Source: Lewinellaceae bacterium (GTDB lineage Bacteria > Bacteroidota > Bacteroidia > Chitinophagales > Saprospiraceae). Taken from it: a DNA stretch of 64,000 bases. The notes beneath the pieces were generated by a model that was given only the letters and a program-made list of their open reading frames with translations, did not search any database and was not told where the DNA came from. The DNA is taken from positions 1 to 64,000 of the forward strand of contig JACJYH010000004.1 in the NCBI GenBank assembly GCA_020636195.1, read 5' to 3'. The translations under genes were made by a program, and so were the position numbers. Shown piece by piece: positions 17,273 to 26,096 of the stretch (positions are counted from its first letter, which is position 1; every line of letters begins with the position of its first letter).

Positions 17273-18289
17273 TCAATCAAAAAGGTTGTCGTATTGATTT
17301 GTTCTTCCTACTTTTTCAGGATGTTTTATAGGTGCATTTAGGTCGAGAACATCGGAATCATCATTTGCTTTGAGGATGAGATTCGTTTTTTCGCCACCCA
17401 AAAGGAGAGATACACTTTCATTTTCCCACTTTTCTAGCATCTTTAATCCTTCTTCTTCGAAGATGCCCTGCTGGAGATCTATAGATTGCATAAAATTCTG
17501 AGAAACTTCCATGAAACGCTCCATTTCACCTACTTTTTGACTTACATCATCAGCAATTGTTTCTAGTGCAGCGTCAAACATAGCTTTTTTATCGGGATCT
17601 CCCTTGATGACGCTCATAGCAGATTTCATGGCAGAGTTACTAGCTAAGATTGCTTTGCGTTCTTGCTCTTTGACCATGACTTGATCTTGTACATCTTCAA
17701 TCAGAATTTCTGAGTTTTCGTACATTTTTGAAAGTACACGATAAAGCACTTCCATTTTTTTATATAAATCTTCCAATCTTAAATTAGAATCTTGAAGCCT
17801 ACCTGCTTTTCTGGTCTTCAAAAGTACTTGCGCTTTTTTATTGCTTTCAGATGCTTTTGACGCCATATTTAGATTGGTGTCGATTTCTTTTCTATTGTTG
17901 ATGATGATTTCTTGTAGTTTGTGCATTTGACCTCTGAGCTGTGCTATTTGACGTCCCATTTTGGTCAAATTACTCTGCATATCGCTGACATAATTTTTTA
18001 GTATTGCTATGGGATCAATCTGGATAAAAAGACCGGTTAACCATCTCATAGCACTTTTGTACATATATGATATAAGAGTACGGCTTTTCTTATCAAGTGC
18101 TACAAAAATAATCGTACCCACAACCAATAAACTTACCAAAGAACCGATTGTAGTACTCAAAAGTCCTAGTAAAGCGATGTATCCTGTGACCGCAATATAT
18201 CCACCCGTGAGTAGTAATAATGCCAACACCAACATTCCGGTGATTCCCTCCGGCTTTGACCAAAATGATTTACTTTTTGTCTCTGTCAT
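17273..18289 (-). CDS. Membrane-anchored PspA-like coiled-coil protein
   Basis: Protein of 338 residues. Two or three hydrophobic helices occupy residues 15-66, followed by an Ile-rich segment and about 220 residues of continuous charged helix (QLRGQMHKLQEIIINNRKEI ... GEMERFMEVSQNFMQSID) that resembles PspA/IM30-type coiled coils in spacing, though no specific signature proves it. The C-terminus is short and acidic. It lies 36 bases before the OmpA-fused receptor and has its own promoter (18313-18340). The likely role is an inner-membrane scaffold or stress protein working with the transporter. Confidence 0.6.
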   Translation of the reverse strand: MTETKSKSFWSKPEGITGMLVLALLLLTGGYIAVTGYIALLGLLSTTIGSLVSLLVVGTIIFVALDKKSRTLISYMYKSAMRWLTGLFIQIDPIAILKNYVSDMQSNLTKMGRQIAQLRGQMHKLQEIIINNRKEIDTNLNMASKASESNKKAQVLLKTRKAGRLQDSNLRLEDLYKKMEVLYRVLSKMYENSEILIEDVQDQVMVKEQERKAILASNSAMKSAMSVIKGDPDKKAMFDAALETIADDVSQKVGEMERFMEVSQNFMQSIDLQQGIFEEEGLKMLEKWENESVSLLLGGEKTNLILKANDDSDVLDLNAPIKHPEKVGRTNQYDNLFD

Positions 18290-18312
18290 ATCTCGATGCC
18301 CTTAAAATTGCC

Positions 18313-18340
18313 CAAAGATACTAAAATTGAAGTCATACAA
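18313..18340 (-). promoter_or_regulatory. Bacteroidota promoter for the PspA-like gene
   Basis: On the minus strand, TTG at 18340-18338, a 17-base spacer, then TATCTTTG at 18320-18313, with the start codon at 18289. It gives the last four genes of the cluster an internal transcription start. Confidence 0.6.
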
Positions 18341-18349
18341 GCAGTTGCT

Positions 18350-19051
18350 TTAACTTAAATAAGATTTGATTTTATTTATATCGTCCTTTATTTGATTATT
18401 GATCAATTGATAGGACATTTCAAATTGCTTCTCGGTGTTAGAAATTTTTTGCTCAGCTTGATCTATTTCAGCATTTAAATTTTTCAAGTTTTGCTCTGCA
18501 CTTTTCATTTCTGCCTGAAGTTTTTCTATCATAGCTTGCTTGTCTTTGACTGCTTGATTTAGTTTTTCGATGCTGGATTGTCGGTCCCCCACTTGTATCC
18601 GCCTCTGATTTTGTACTGCGTCTTGAAATTTTTTTGCCTCTGTCGTCAAAATATTTGCATAATGCTCAGCAGTAGAAATCAATTTGTCTTTTGTAAGTCC
18701 CATTGTTTTGGCCATTTCAAAAGCTGATGTATATCGAACAGCTTCATCAGGTATGACTTTTTCAACAGATTTCAATGAATTTTTAAACTCCAAGTAGTCA
18801 AATCCATCCAAATTATTGGTTTCTATGGCCTTCATGAGAAGTTCATTGAACTTCGGATCTATCTCAAGTTTTGTTGTTTGATTAGAACGTCCGGTTTGCG
18901 TTTGCTTTGATTCAGACACTATTGGATCACCTTCGGTACCTTCTTGTTTAGATACGCCACCACCTGCAGAAGTGTTTGATTCCTTCCCGGACAAATCATC
19001 TTCAATGAAAATGGATTTTATCTTCTTAAATAATTGATTATCTTTATTCAT
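18350..19051 (-). CDS. Soluble coiled-coil protein of the transporter cluster
   Basis: Protein of 233 residues with no signal peptide. The N-terminal third is a low-complexity linker (ESNTSAGGGVSKQEGTEGDP). The middle is a globular helical part (about 65-130). The C-terminal 100 residues are a strong coiled coil (IEKLQAEMKSAEQNLKNLNAEIDQ with heptad spacing). It probably interacts with the larger coiled-coil membrane protein encoded next. No known family is assigned. It is the first gene of the five-gene minus-strand cluster. Confidence 0.65.
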   Translation of the reverse strand: MNKDNQLFKKIKSIFIEDDLSGKESNTSAGGGVSKQEGTEGDPIVSESKQTQTGRSNQTTKLEIDPKFNELLMKAIETNNLDGFDYLEFKNSLKSVEKVIPDEAVRYTSAFEMAKTMGLTKDKLISTAEHYANILTTEAKKFQDAVQNQRRIQVGDRQSSIEKLNQAVKDKQAMIEKLQAEMKSAEQNLKNLNAEIDQAEQKISNTEKQFEMSYQLINNQIKDDINKIKSYLS

Positions 19052-19251
19052 GATGATTGATACAATAACTAGGTTAAAAAGATTTCTTGAAAATACTGTT
19101 TATAGATAAACTCAATATATTCTTGGATGAAATTTCAATATGACCAATTTTATATCACAAAAAAATCAAATAAAGCCTTCACATCAAAAATATTATGCAA
19201 ATATATAAAAAAAATCATGACAGCTAAACCACATTATCGCATGAATTTTAA

Positions 19252-19259
19252 TACTTTTG
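19252..19259 (+). promoter_or_regulatory. Bacteroidota -7 box
   Basis: TACTTTTG 46 bases before the ATG at 19306. A -33 TTG is not evident. Confidence 0.45.
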
Positions 19260-19305
19260 TGACCTTTTCATAGCTTCTTTTGTAGTTACGCTGACAATTT
19301 CGTTT

Positions 19306-19920
19306 ATGCTAGATTCATTTATCCAACCTTTTGATTTTACAAATTACATCTTCGGAAACAAAGGATATGAGGGTGATTTGGATGTAATGGAATGCGCGAT
19401 GGAAGTGGCTAATTTTGAAAGTGATGAAGTTAATAAAAATGGTACAATAACAGATGATTTTGATTCGATGGAGGACAATAATAATGTTCAAAATATAGAA
19501 ACTTACATTGATGATAGCGATGCTGGAAACACACATATGCACCAACAATTGCTGCCTGAAGAACACATAGAAAAGACGAAAAAAAGGAAGAAAACTAGAA
19601 GAAAATACAAGCATCGATCTTTTTCCTTAAGGGATTTTAGTCAATTATCGCCGTATAATTTGTGGTTACTTTCATTTGACGTTGCTCATTTAGATAAGAA
19701 AGTAGAAAAGAGTGAAGAGAAGCGTAAAAAGAAAATGTTCAAAAAGTCGATCCAGAAATCTGTAGAGAAAGCGCCGGACATTGTTACGGAGCCATTGGCA
19801 GATTTATTGGCAAAACAAGGCCATTTTGATGAAGCAAAAAAAATGTACACCCATTTGATGCATAAATATCCGGAAAAATTCATTTACTTTGCGGCGAAAA
19901 TTGAGAATTTAAATAAATAA
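19306..19920 (+). CDS. Hypothetical protein with C-terminal TPR-like hairpin, upstream of secG
   Basis: Protein of 204 residues. Residues 1-85 are acidic and poorly ordered. A very basic stretch follows (KTKKRKKTRRKYKHR). The C-terminal 45 residues look like one tetratricopeptide unit (EPLADLLAKQGHFDEAKKMY THLMHKYPEK, split by me for length). Proteins of this layout precede secG in several Bacteroidota. It ends eight bases before secG, so the two are probably one transcript. Function unknown; no membrane segment. Confidence 0.65.
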   Translation: MLDSFIQPFDFTNYIFGNKGYEGDLDVMECAMEVANFESDEVNKNGTITDDFDSMEDNNNVQNIETYIDDSDAGNTHMHQQLLPEEHIEKTKKRKKTRRKYKHRSFSLRDFSQLSPYNLWLLSFDVAHLDKKVEKSEEKRKKKMFKKSIQKSVEKAPDIVTEPLADLLAKQGHFDEAKKMYTHLMHKYPEKFIYFAAKIENLNK

Positions 19921-19927
19921 AGATATT

Positions 19928-20191
19928 ATGGTATCAGTACTTACGATATTAATTGCTATCACATGTGTTTTATTGATGGCAGTGATTTTAATCCAAAATC
20001 CTAAAGGTGGTGGAATTGACTCTACATTGGGTGGTTCTGCTGCTAACCAAATGTTTGGAGCCGCTAAATCCACAGATTTTGTTGAAAAAGTGACTTGGGG
20101 ACTAGCTGCGACCTTATTTATCTTATGTGTTTTGACAGCTATTGTTGTAAATTCACATTCAGGAGGATCGCTCATCCAACCATTACAATAA
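19928..20191 (+). CDS. secG: Protein translocase subunit SecG
   Basis: Inner-membrane subunit of the SecYEG translocon, 87 residues. Two hydrophobic helices (about 4-22 and 54-72) flank the family loop QNPKGGGIDSTLGGSAANQM. It supports insertion and export of the many lipoproteins and secreted proteins encoded around it. It lies eight bases after the TPR-like gene and is followed by a clear intrinsic terminator. Confidence 0.94.
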   Translation: MVSVLTILIAITCVLLMAVILIQNPKGGGIDSTLGGSAANQMFGAAKSTDFVEKVTWGLAATLFILCVLTAIVVNSHSGGSLIQPLQ

Positions 20192-20222
20192 ATAAGAATT
20201 ATTACTCAAAACTCAATCTTGT

Positions 20223-20258
20223 AAGCCTGATTGTTTTCGCAATTAGGCTTTTTTATTT
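20223..20258 (+). terminator. Intrinsic terminator after secG
   Basis: AAGCCTGATTG (20223-20233) pairs with CAATTAGGCTT (20240-20250), with one G-T wobble, followed by TTTTATTTT. Confidence 0.75.
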
Positions 20259-20348
20259 TATCCGTCACATTTCACGAATCGAAATGCATATCTAACTTGT
20301 AAATGGCTATCGAAATGTTATTTTTGACTGAAAACTAAGATGGAAAAA

Positions 20349-20378
20349 TTTGGTTATTGTTATGTTTTGTTATTTTTG
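20349..20378 (+). promoter_or_regulatory. Bacteroidota promoter for DUF3098-uppP-truB
   Basis: TTTG at 20349-20352, 18-base spacer, TATTTTTG at 20371-20378, with the ATG at 20398. Confidence 0.6.
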
Positions 20379-20397
20379 CATCATCTAAATAAATTTC

Positions 20398-20679
20398 ATG
20401 GCACGAACAAAGTTGTCAGATACGACAGGAACTCAAGAAAAAGATCCGGATATTGTGAAGGATGGTGGATTGTTATATGGTAAAAGAAACTATATTTTCA
20501 TATTAATTGCTATAGGATTGATATTTTTAGGCCTACTTCTGATGTCAGGCGGTCACATGCCTTCAGATGATGTATGGGACGAATCTATCATTTATAGTTT
20601 TAGAAGGATTACATTGGCACCTATTGTTATTTTATTGGGTTTAGGTGTAGGTGTATATGCCATCTTTACAAAAAAATAA
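20398..20679 (+). CDS. DUF3098 membrane protein
   Basis: Protein of 93 residues with two hydrophobic helices (about 33-50 and 74-90) and the DUF3098 landmarks: YGKRNYIFILI, LLMSGGHMPSDD and FRRITLAPIVILLG. This family is confined largely to Bacteroidota and is often encoded right before uppP, as here (13 bases). Function unknown; the conserved position hints at a role with undecaprenyl phosphate recycling or wall synthesis. Confidence 0.9.
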   Translation: MARTKLSDTTGTQEKDPDIVKDGGLLYGKRNYIFILIAIGLIFLGLLLMSGGHMPSDDVWDESIIYSFRRITLAPIVILLGLGVGVYAIFTKK

Positions 20680-20692
20680 GTAGAACCATTTC

Positions 20693-21490
20693 ATGGAAAT
20701 TATCAAAGCGATCATCCTTGGTATTGTTCAAGGATTGACAGAGTTTTTGCCTGTAAGTAGTAGCGGACACTTAGAACTCTCCAAGTTTTTTATTGGTGAT
20801 CAACATACAGAAAGTGATAGTCTGTTTATGACAGTTTTTCTACATTTTGGTACTGCTTTGGCTACAGTTTTTGTTTTCAGAAAACACATACTTCAAATTA
20901 TTCGATCTATTTTTACAAAAAATGGCGAAGAAGAAAGAAGTTTTGCATTGAAAATCATCATTTCAATGATTCCGGCAGCAATAGTAGGTGTGCTTTTTGA
21001 AAAACAAATCGAGCACCTATTTAGTCAAAATATTCTCTTGGTATGCTTGATGCTGATGCTTACAGGTGTTTTATTGTTCCTAGCCGATAAATCAAAAGTA
21101 AACAATAAGAATGTCAGCTATTTGGATGCCATCATCATAGGCGTTGCTCAAGCTATCGCCATCATTCCCGGAATCAGTAGATCGGGAGCGACGATATCTA
21201 CGAGCGTTTTGTTGGGTATTGACAAAGCAAAAGCAGCAGAATTTTCATTTCTCATGGTCGTACCCTTGATTTTTGGGAAAATAGCAAAAGACTTGTTGGA
21301 AGGTGAATTTGGTACAGTAAAATTTGATGCATTGACGTTAAGTGCCGGATTTTTAGCTGCATTTGTTACCGGTGTATTGGCGTGCACATGGATGATAAAA
21401 ATCGTGAGAAATAGCACCTTGAAGTACTTTGCATATTACTGTCTTGCTATTGGATTGGCAGGAATTATTTATGTCACACTTGCCAAATGA
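20693..21490 (+). CDS. uppP: Undecaprenyl-diphosphate phosphatase UppP (BacA)
   Basis: Inner-membrane enzyme of 265 residues that removes a phosphate from undecaprenyl pyrophosphate to recycle the lipid carrier for peptidoglycan and O-antigen; it also gives bacitracin tolerance. Both catalytic segments are present: GIVQGLTEFLPVSSSGHLE near residue 10 and PGISRSGATIS near residue 160. About eight hydrophobic helices. It overlaps truB by four bases and follows DUF3098. Confidence 0.95.
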   Translation: MEIIKAIILGIVQGLTEFLPVSSSGHLELSKFFIGDQHTESDSLFMTVFLHFGTALATVFVFRKHILQIIRSIFTKNGEEERSFALKIIISMIPAAIVGVLFEKQIEHLFSQNILLVCLMLMLTGVLLFLADKSKVNNKNVSYLDAIIIGVAQAIAIIPGISRSGATISTSVLLGIDKAKAAEFSFLMVVPLIFGKIAKDLLEGEFGTVKFDALTLSAGFLAAFVTGVLACTWMIKIVRNSTLKYFAYYCLAIGLAGIIYVTLAK

Positions 21491-22218
21491 TTATAGACAA
21501 GCGTTCAAAAATTGATACATCTATAGTTGAAAAAGGGGCTGTACTATTGATTGCAAAACCTTTGACTTGGTCTTCGTTTGATGTTGTTAATAAAATCAGA
21601 TTAAGTTTAAAACACGCCTTCGGAATCAAAAAAATAAAGGTAGGACATGCCGGAACTTTGGATCCATTGGCAACAGGATTGTTGATTGTATGTATAGGTA
21701 AGAAAACAAAAACAATAGACCAATATCAAAATTTGAAGAAAACATATTCCGGAGTCATCACATTTGGCGCTGAAACACCTAGCTTTGATGCAGAATCAGA
21801 CATTTCAGCTACTTACCCAACGCAACATATAGATCATGCTTTAATCAAAAATGCTATTGGATCATTTACAGGTGATATTTTACAGAAACCACCTATTTTT
21901 TCCGCCATTAAAATCAAAGGAACATCAAGTTATACATTGGCAAGAAAAGGGAAGGAAGTGGAATTGTCACCCAGGCCAATCACAATTTATGATTTTCAAT
22001 GTATTGATTATTCAGAACCTAATCTGCAATTTTCAATCACATGTAGTAAAGGCACTTATATCAGATCTATTGCCCATGACTTAGGTAAGCGATTGAATTC
22101 AGGTGGATTTCTTTCCGCCTTATCCCGTGATGCTATAGGTCCATATAAACTGGAAGATGCTTTGAGTATAACAGAATTTCAATCTGCATTACAACAATTG
22201 ACTTCCGTTCATCCCTAA
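21487..22218 (+). CDS. truB: tRNA pseudouridine(55) synthase TruB
   Basis: Makes pseudouridine 55 in the T-loop of tRNAs. The catalytic Asp lies in VGHAGTLDPLATGLL; other landmarks are the N-terminal KPLTWSSFDVV, the central QKPPIFSAIKIKG and the RNA-contact segment CSKGTYIRSIAHDLG. Protein of 243 residues, the usual size of Bacteroidota TruB, which lacks a full C-terminal PUA domain. The start overlaps uppP by four bases. Confidence 0.95.
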   Translation: MIIDKRSKIDTSIVEKGAVLLIAKPLTWSSFDVVNKIRLSLKHAFGIKKIKVGHAGTLDPLATGLLIVCIGKKTKTIDQYQNLKKTYSGVITFGAETPSFDAESDISATYPTQHIDHALIKNAIGSFTGDILQKPPIFSAIKIKGTSSYTLARKGKEVELSPRPITIYDFQCIDYSEPNLQFSITCSKGTYIRSIAHDLGKRLNSGGFLSALSRDAIGPYKLEDALSITEFQSALQQLTSVHP

Positions 22219-22261
22219 AATTAGACATTTGATCATAAATATATTTTCTTTTGAATTTTGG

Positions 22262-22290
22262 TTGTATTCTCTTAAAAAACAATATCTTTG
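22262..22290 (+). promoter_or_regulatory. Bacteroidota promoter for the TPR lipoprotein
   Basis: TTG at 22262-22264, 18-base spacer, TATCTTTG at 22283-22290; the ATG at 22386 leaves a leader of about 90 bases. Confidence 0.55.
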
Positions 22291-22385
22291 TCGCACCAAG
22301 CAAATACTACAAGATTTTTTATTTTTTTTAATCGGTCAATGATTTGTTTTTTTATAATGCAGAATTATAAAACACTTTAAATCAA

Positions 22386-23387
22386 ATGAAAATATATATA
22401 TATACATTACTATGTGTAATATCTTTAAATTTTGGATGTAAAGATTCATCATCTCAGGTTGTTGCCGAATCTGGACAGATGGATCCTCAGATTTCAGCTT
22501 TGACTGAAGAAATTGATAAAAATCCGGAAAAGCCTTCACTTTTGTTTGACAGAGCTTCAAGGTATTATGAGCTTCAAAATTACGACCTTGCTATATTGGA
22601 TTTAAAAAAAGCCATTCATTTGGATACTTTGAACCCAATTTATTACCATTTGCTTTCGGATGTTTACTTAGACAATTACAACAGCAAGGAAGCCATTAAT
22701 ACTATGCTGTATGCTGTCGCAATGCATCCTGACAGGATTCCATCCCTTTTGAAACTCGCAGAGCTTAGGTACATTATTGAAGACTATGATGAGTCTATTT
22801 TGACCATCAATGAAATAATCAAGTTGGATCCTCTGAATGCAGAGGCCTTCTTTATGTTGGGTGTCAATTTCAAAGCACTGAATGACATCCCGAGAGCCAC
22901 AAATGCTTTTCAAAGGGCTGTGGAATTGGATACAAAGATGACAGATGCATGGATTACCTTAGGAGAAATTTACGAATCGAAAAATGATCCAATTGCAATG
23001 AAGTATTTTGACAGCGCCGTGTTGAGTGATCCGGAATCATTGCAAGCCCTGCATGCTAAGGCGTATTATTTACAAAATCATCATAAAGTACCTGAAGCCC
23101 TTGCCATTTATAAAGATATCATTTTGAAGGATCGCAATTACACAGATGCTTATTTGAATTCAGGTGTATTATATATGGAAATGGATTCCCTACAGAAGGC
23201 CAAGGAGTCATTTGATTTAATGGCAAAGGTTGCTCCTACAAATTATATGGGATTTTTTATGTTGGGAGTCGTGTACGAGAAATTAGGTCAAAAGGATATT
23301 GCCTTACAAAATTATCAGTCTGCGTACCATTTAAACGGAGAAGATAAAAAGGTAAAGGAAGCTTTGGATCGTTTACAACAGCAGTAA
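22386..23387 (+). CDS. TPR-repeat lipoprotein
   Basis: Protein of 333 residues. A lipoprotein signal (IYTLLCVISLNFGC, Cys about 18) precedes eight or so tetratricopeptide repeats running to the end (e.g. AEAFFMLGVNFKALNDIPRA, YMGFFMLGVVYEKLGQKDIA). It is probably a periplasmic or outer-membrane scaffold that holds a protein complex together. The exact partner is unknown. It stands alone with its own promoter between truB and an aldo/keto reductase. Confidence 0.82.
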   Translation: MKIYIYTLLCVISLNFGCKDSSSQVVAESGQMDPQISALTEEIDKNPEKPSLLFDRASRYYELQNYDLAILDLKKAIHLDTLNPIYYHLLSDVYLDNYNSKEAINTMLYAVAMHPDRIPSLLKLAELRYIIEDYDESILTINEIIKLDPLNAEAFFMLGVNFKALNDIPRATNAFQRAVELDTKMTDAWITLGEIYESKNDPIAMKYFDSAVLSDPESLQALHAKAYYLQNHHKVPEALAIYKDIILKDRNYTDAYLNSGVLYMEMDSLQKAKESFDLMAKVAPTNYMGFFMLGVVYEKLGQKDIALQNYQSAYHLNGEDKKVKEALDRLQQQ

Positions 23388-23435
23388 TTTTTTAATTTTC
23401 AAAATATTTAGACTTAATTAATTAAAAATTTTTTT

Positions 23436-24308
23436 ATGAACGATTTATCAAGAGTGATCGCAGGAGTTATCCGCTGGGGCAGCTGGGGTGAGCAACTCTC
23501 TTCTACAAAAATGGCTGATATGATAAGCCAATGTGTGGAAAATGGAGTTACCACCTTTGATCATGCCGATGTCTATGGAAATTACACTACAGAAAGAGAA
23601 TTTGGTGACGCTTTGATTTTTAGTGGCGTAGCTAGGGAAGATATTCAAATCATGAGTAAGTGTGGCATCATAAAACCGTGTTCTGAAAAACCTGGTTTCA
23701 TTATACCTCACTACAACACATCGAAAAGACACATTTTAGAATCTGTGGATCAGTCTCTGGACAATTTGAATACAGATTATTTAGATGTCTTATTCATCCA
23801 CAGACCGAGTCCATTGATGGATTTTGCGGAAATGGCAGAGGCTTTTCATCAGTTGAAAGAGAGTGGCAAAGTCAGAGAATTTGGTGTTTGTGATTTCTCA
23901 ACGCATCAAATTAGGGCCATTCACCGCTATTTTCCGATTTCATATTTTCAATGTGAAGCTTCATTGACACACAATACACCAATCTTTGACGGAAGTATAG
24001 ATGTATGTCAAGAGCTGGGTATCAAGCCGATGTCTTGGTCGCCGGTAGGAGGAGAAAGAATCAACAAGAAGACGAGGTCATCCAAAAAATTGAAGCAAAG
24101 GTTAGAAGCTGTTGCTGAAAAATATTCTTGGACTTTGACGGAGATGAATCTGTTGTGGCTACTACATCATCCGGCGAATATCATGCCGATCATTGGAGCA
24201 GGAAGGGCTAATAAAGTAAAAGAAGCGGTGAATCTTTCAGATCAAATCATCACACGTGAGCAATGGTTTGAGATATTGCGAACTTTTAGAATGTATGATA
24301 TGTTATAA
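23436..24308 (+). CDS. Aldo/keto reductase (YdhF-like)
   Basis: NADPH-dependent oxidoreductase, 290 residues, aldo/keto reductase fold. Motifs: catalytic Asp-Tyr segment TTFDHADVYGNYTTE, Lys strand QIMSKCGI, His segment DVLFIHRPSPLMD, and the cofactor-binding tail PIIGAGRANKVKEAV. The DHADVYG variant and the length are typical of YdhF-type enzymes. The substrate is unknown. A strong terminator follows. Confidence 0.9.
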   Translation: MNDLSRVIAGVIRWGSWGEQLSSTKMADMISQCVENGVTTFDHADVYGNYTTEREFGDALIFSGVAREDIQIMSKCGIIKPCSEKPGFIIPHYNTSKRHILESVDQSLDNLNTDYLDVLFIHRPSPLMDFAEMAEAFHQLKESGKVREFGVCDFSTHQIRAIHRYFPISYFQCEASLTHNTPIFDGSIDVCQELGIKPMSWSPVGGERINKKTRSSKKLKQRLEAVAEKYSWTLTEMNLLWLLHHPANIMPIIGAGRANKVKEAVNLSDQIITREQWFEILRTFRMYDML

Positions 24309-24354
24309 TTTGACTTGGGAAGTTTTCCCTTGGTTAAATTAAAGAATTTATTTG

Positions 24355-24397
24355 AACCACCAATGAACTTGATAATGCGTTGGTGGTTCTTTATTTT
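24355..24397 (+). terminator. Intrinsic terminator after the aldo/keto reductase
   Basis: AACCACCAA (24355-24363) pairs perfectly with TTGGTGGTT (24380-24388), loop 16 bases, followed by CTTTATTTT. Confidence 0.75.
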
Positions 24398-24442
24398 AAC
24401 CTTTTTGTTTGTCAAATAAACTTTTATTATTTCAATAAGTAT

Positions 24443-26080
24443 ATGAAGATATCGATAGCCCAAATCAATTACCACATTGGTAATTTTGAAGGTAATCTGA
24501 ATAATATGAAGCGAGCCATAGATGAGGCAAAAAGTCAAAATTGCGATCTTGTTTGCTTTGGGGAGCTTGCGGTTTGTGGATATCCTCCAAGGGATTTTTT
24601 AGAATTTGATGACTTTATTCGTTTATGCACCGAAAGCATCAATGCTCTTTGTGCTTATGCTCAAGACATTGCTATCATAGTCGGGTCACCAACAGTAAAT
24701 GTAGATCCTTTAGGTAAAAATCTGTTTAATTCAGCATATTTTATATATGATGGAGCGGTGCAATTTGTCCAACATAAGACGCTGCTTCCGAATTACGACA
24801 TCTTTGACGAATACCGCTACTTTGAACCTGCGAAATCTTGGGATACACATGTTTATAAAGGTGTGCGATTTGCTTTGACCATCTGTGAGGACATTTGGGA
24901 TGTGCATACCGACGACCCTATGTACACAACAATTCCATTAGACCATATGGCAAAACAGAATCCAGATGTCATCATCAATATTTCTGCCAGTCCATTCAGT
25001 TATATACAGGCGGAGAAACGTAAAGTTGTGGTGAAAGCCAATGCCTTGCGCTATAATCTACCGTTATTTTATGTCAATCATTTTGGTGCACAGACAGAAT
25101 TAATTTTTGATGGGGGTAGTTTGGTAGTGTCTCCAACAGGAAAAATTGTACATGAAGCCAATTATTTTGAGGAAGAAATTTTCACCTACGATTTAAAAGA
25201 TGTCCAAAACGGATATGTAGAAAAAGTGCAATCATATTCGAAAGTACAACTAATCCACGATGCATTGGTTCTTGGGATCAAGGAGTATTTCGGAAAACTG
25301 ACCCTGAAAAGCGCTGTTTTGGGATTGTCAGGTGGAATTGACTCAGCTATTACAGCTACGTTGGCACAAAGGGCATTAGGAGATCGAAACGTAAGAGGGC
25401 TTCTTATGCCTTCTCAATATTCTTCCGGCCATTCTGTAGATGATGCACGTCAACTAGCTGAAAACCTAAATATTGCCTATGACATCATACCTATTCAGCC
25501 TATCTATGATCAATTTTTATCATCATTGGAACCAATATTTCATGATCTGCCTTTCAACGTCACTGAAGAAAATATCCAAGCTAGGATTAGGGGTACGCTG
25601 AACATGGCTATTTCAAATAAGTTTGGAAACATTCTTTTGAACACATCCAACAAAAGTGAGCTGGCAGTAGGTTATGGTACTTTGTATGGTGATTTAGCGG
25701 GAGGTTTGGCAGTGTTAGGTGATGTCTATAAAACGGAAATCTACGAATTAGCTGAGTATATCAATAAAGATGGAGAAGTCATTCCAATAAATACAATCCG
25801 GAAACCACCATCAGCCGAGTTGCGTCCCGGACAAAAAGACAGCGACAGCCTACCGGATTACAGTGTTTTGGATGTCATCTTATTTCAATATATAGAAAAA
25901 CTCCAAGGGCCACAAGATCTTATAGAAATGGGATTTGATCCGGCATTGGTAGCAAGAATTTTAAAATTGGTCAATACCAATGAATTCAAACGATATCAAA
26001 CGCCTCCAATTTTGAGAGTGAGTCCGAAGGCTTTTGGTATGGGTAGGAGAATGCCTATCGTAGGCAAATATCTGAGTTAA
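24443..26080 (+). CDS. nadE: Glutamine-dependent NAD(+) synthase
   Basis: Final step of NAD synthesis: amidates deamido-NAD with ammonia from glutamine. The N-terminal nitrilase-type glutaminase (residues 1-260) shows the Glu in CFGELAVCGYPPRDF, the Lys in VQHKTLLPNYD and the nucleophile Cys in TICEDIWD. The C-terminal synthetase starts at the PP-loop LGLSGGIDSAITATLA near residue 290. The length of 545 residues suits this two-domain form. The ATG at 24443 (MKISIAQINY) is chosen because upstream residues lie in the terminator. It precedes ribA by 16 bases. Confidence 0.95.
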   Translation: MKISIAQINYHIGNFEGNLNNMKRAIDEAKSQNCDLVCFGELAVCGYPPRDFLEFDDFIRLCTESINALCAYAQDIAIIVGSPTVNVDPLGKNLFNSAYFIYDGAVQFVQHKTLLPNYDIFDEYRYFEPAKSWDTHVYKGVRFALTICEDIWDVHTDDPMYTTIPLDHMAKQNPDVIINISASPFSYIQAEKRKVVVKANALRYNLPLFYVNHFGAQTELIFDGGSLVVSPTGKIVHEANYFEEEIFTYDLKDVQNGYVEKVQSYSKVQLIHDALVLGIKEYFGKLTLKSAVLGLSGGIDSAITATLAQRALGDRNVRGLLMPSQYSSGHSVDDARQLAENLNIAYDIIPIQPIYDQFLSSLEPIFHDLPFNVTEENIQARIRGTLNMAISNKFGNILLNTSNKSELAVGYGTLYGDLAGGLAVLGDVYKTEIYELAEYINKDGEVIPINTIRKPPSAELRPGQKDSDSLPDYSVLDVILFQYIEKLQGPQDLIEMGFDPALVARILKLVNTNEFKRYQTPPILRVSPKAFGMGRRMPIVGKYLS

Positions 26081-26096
26081 AAAAAATGAATGTAAA

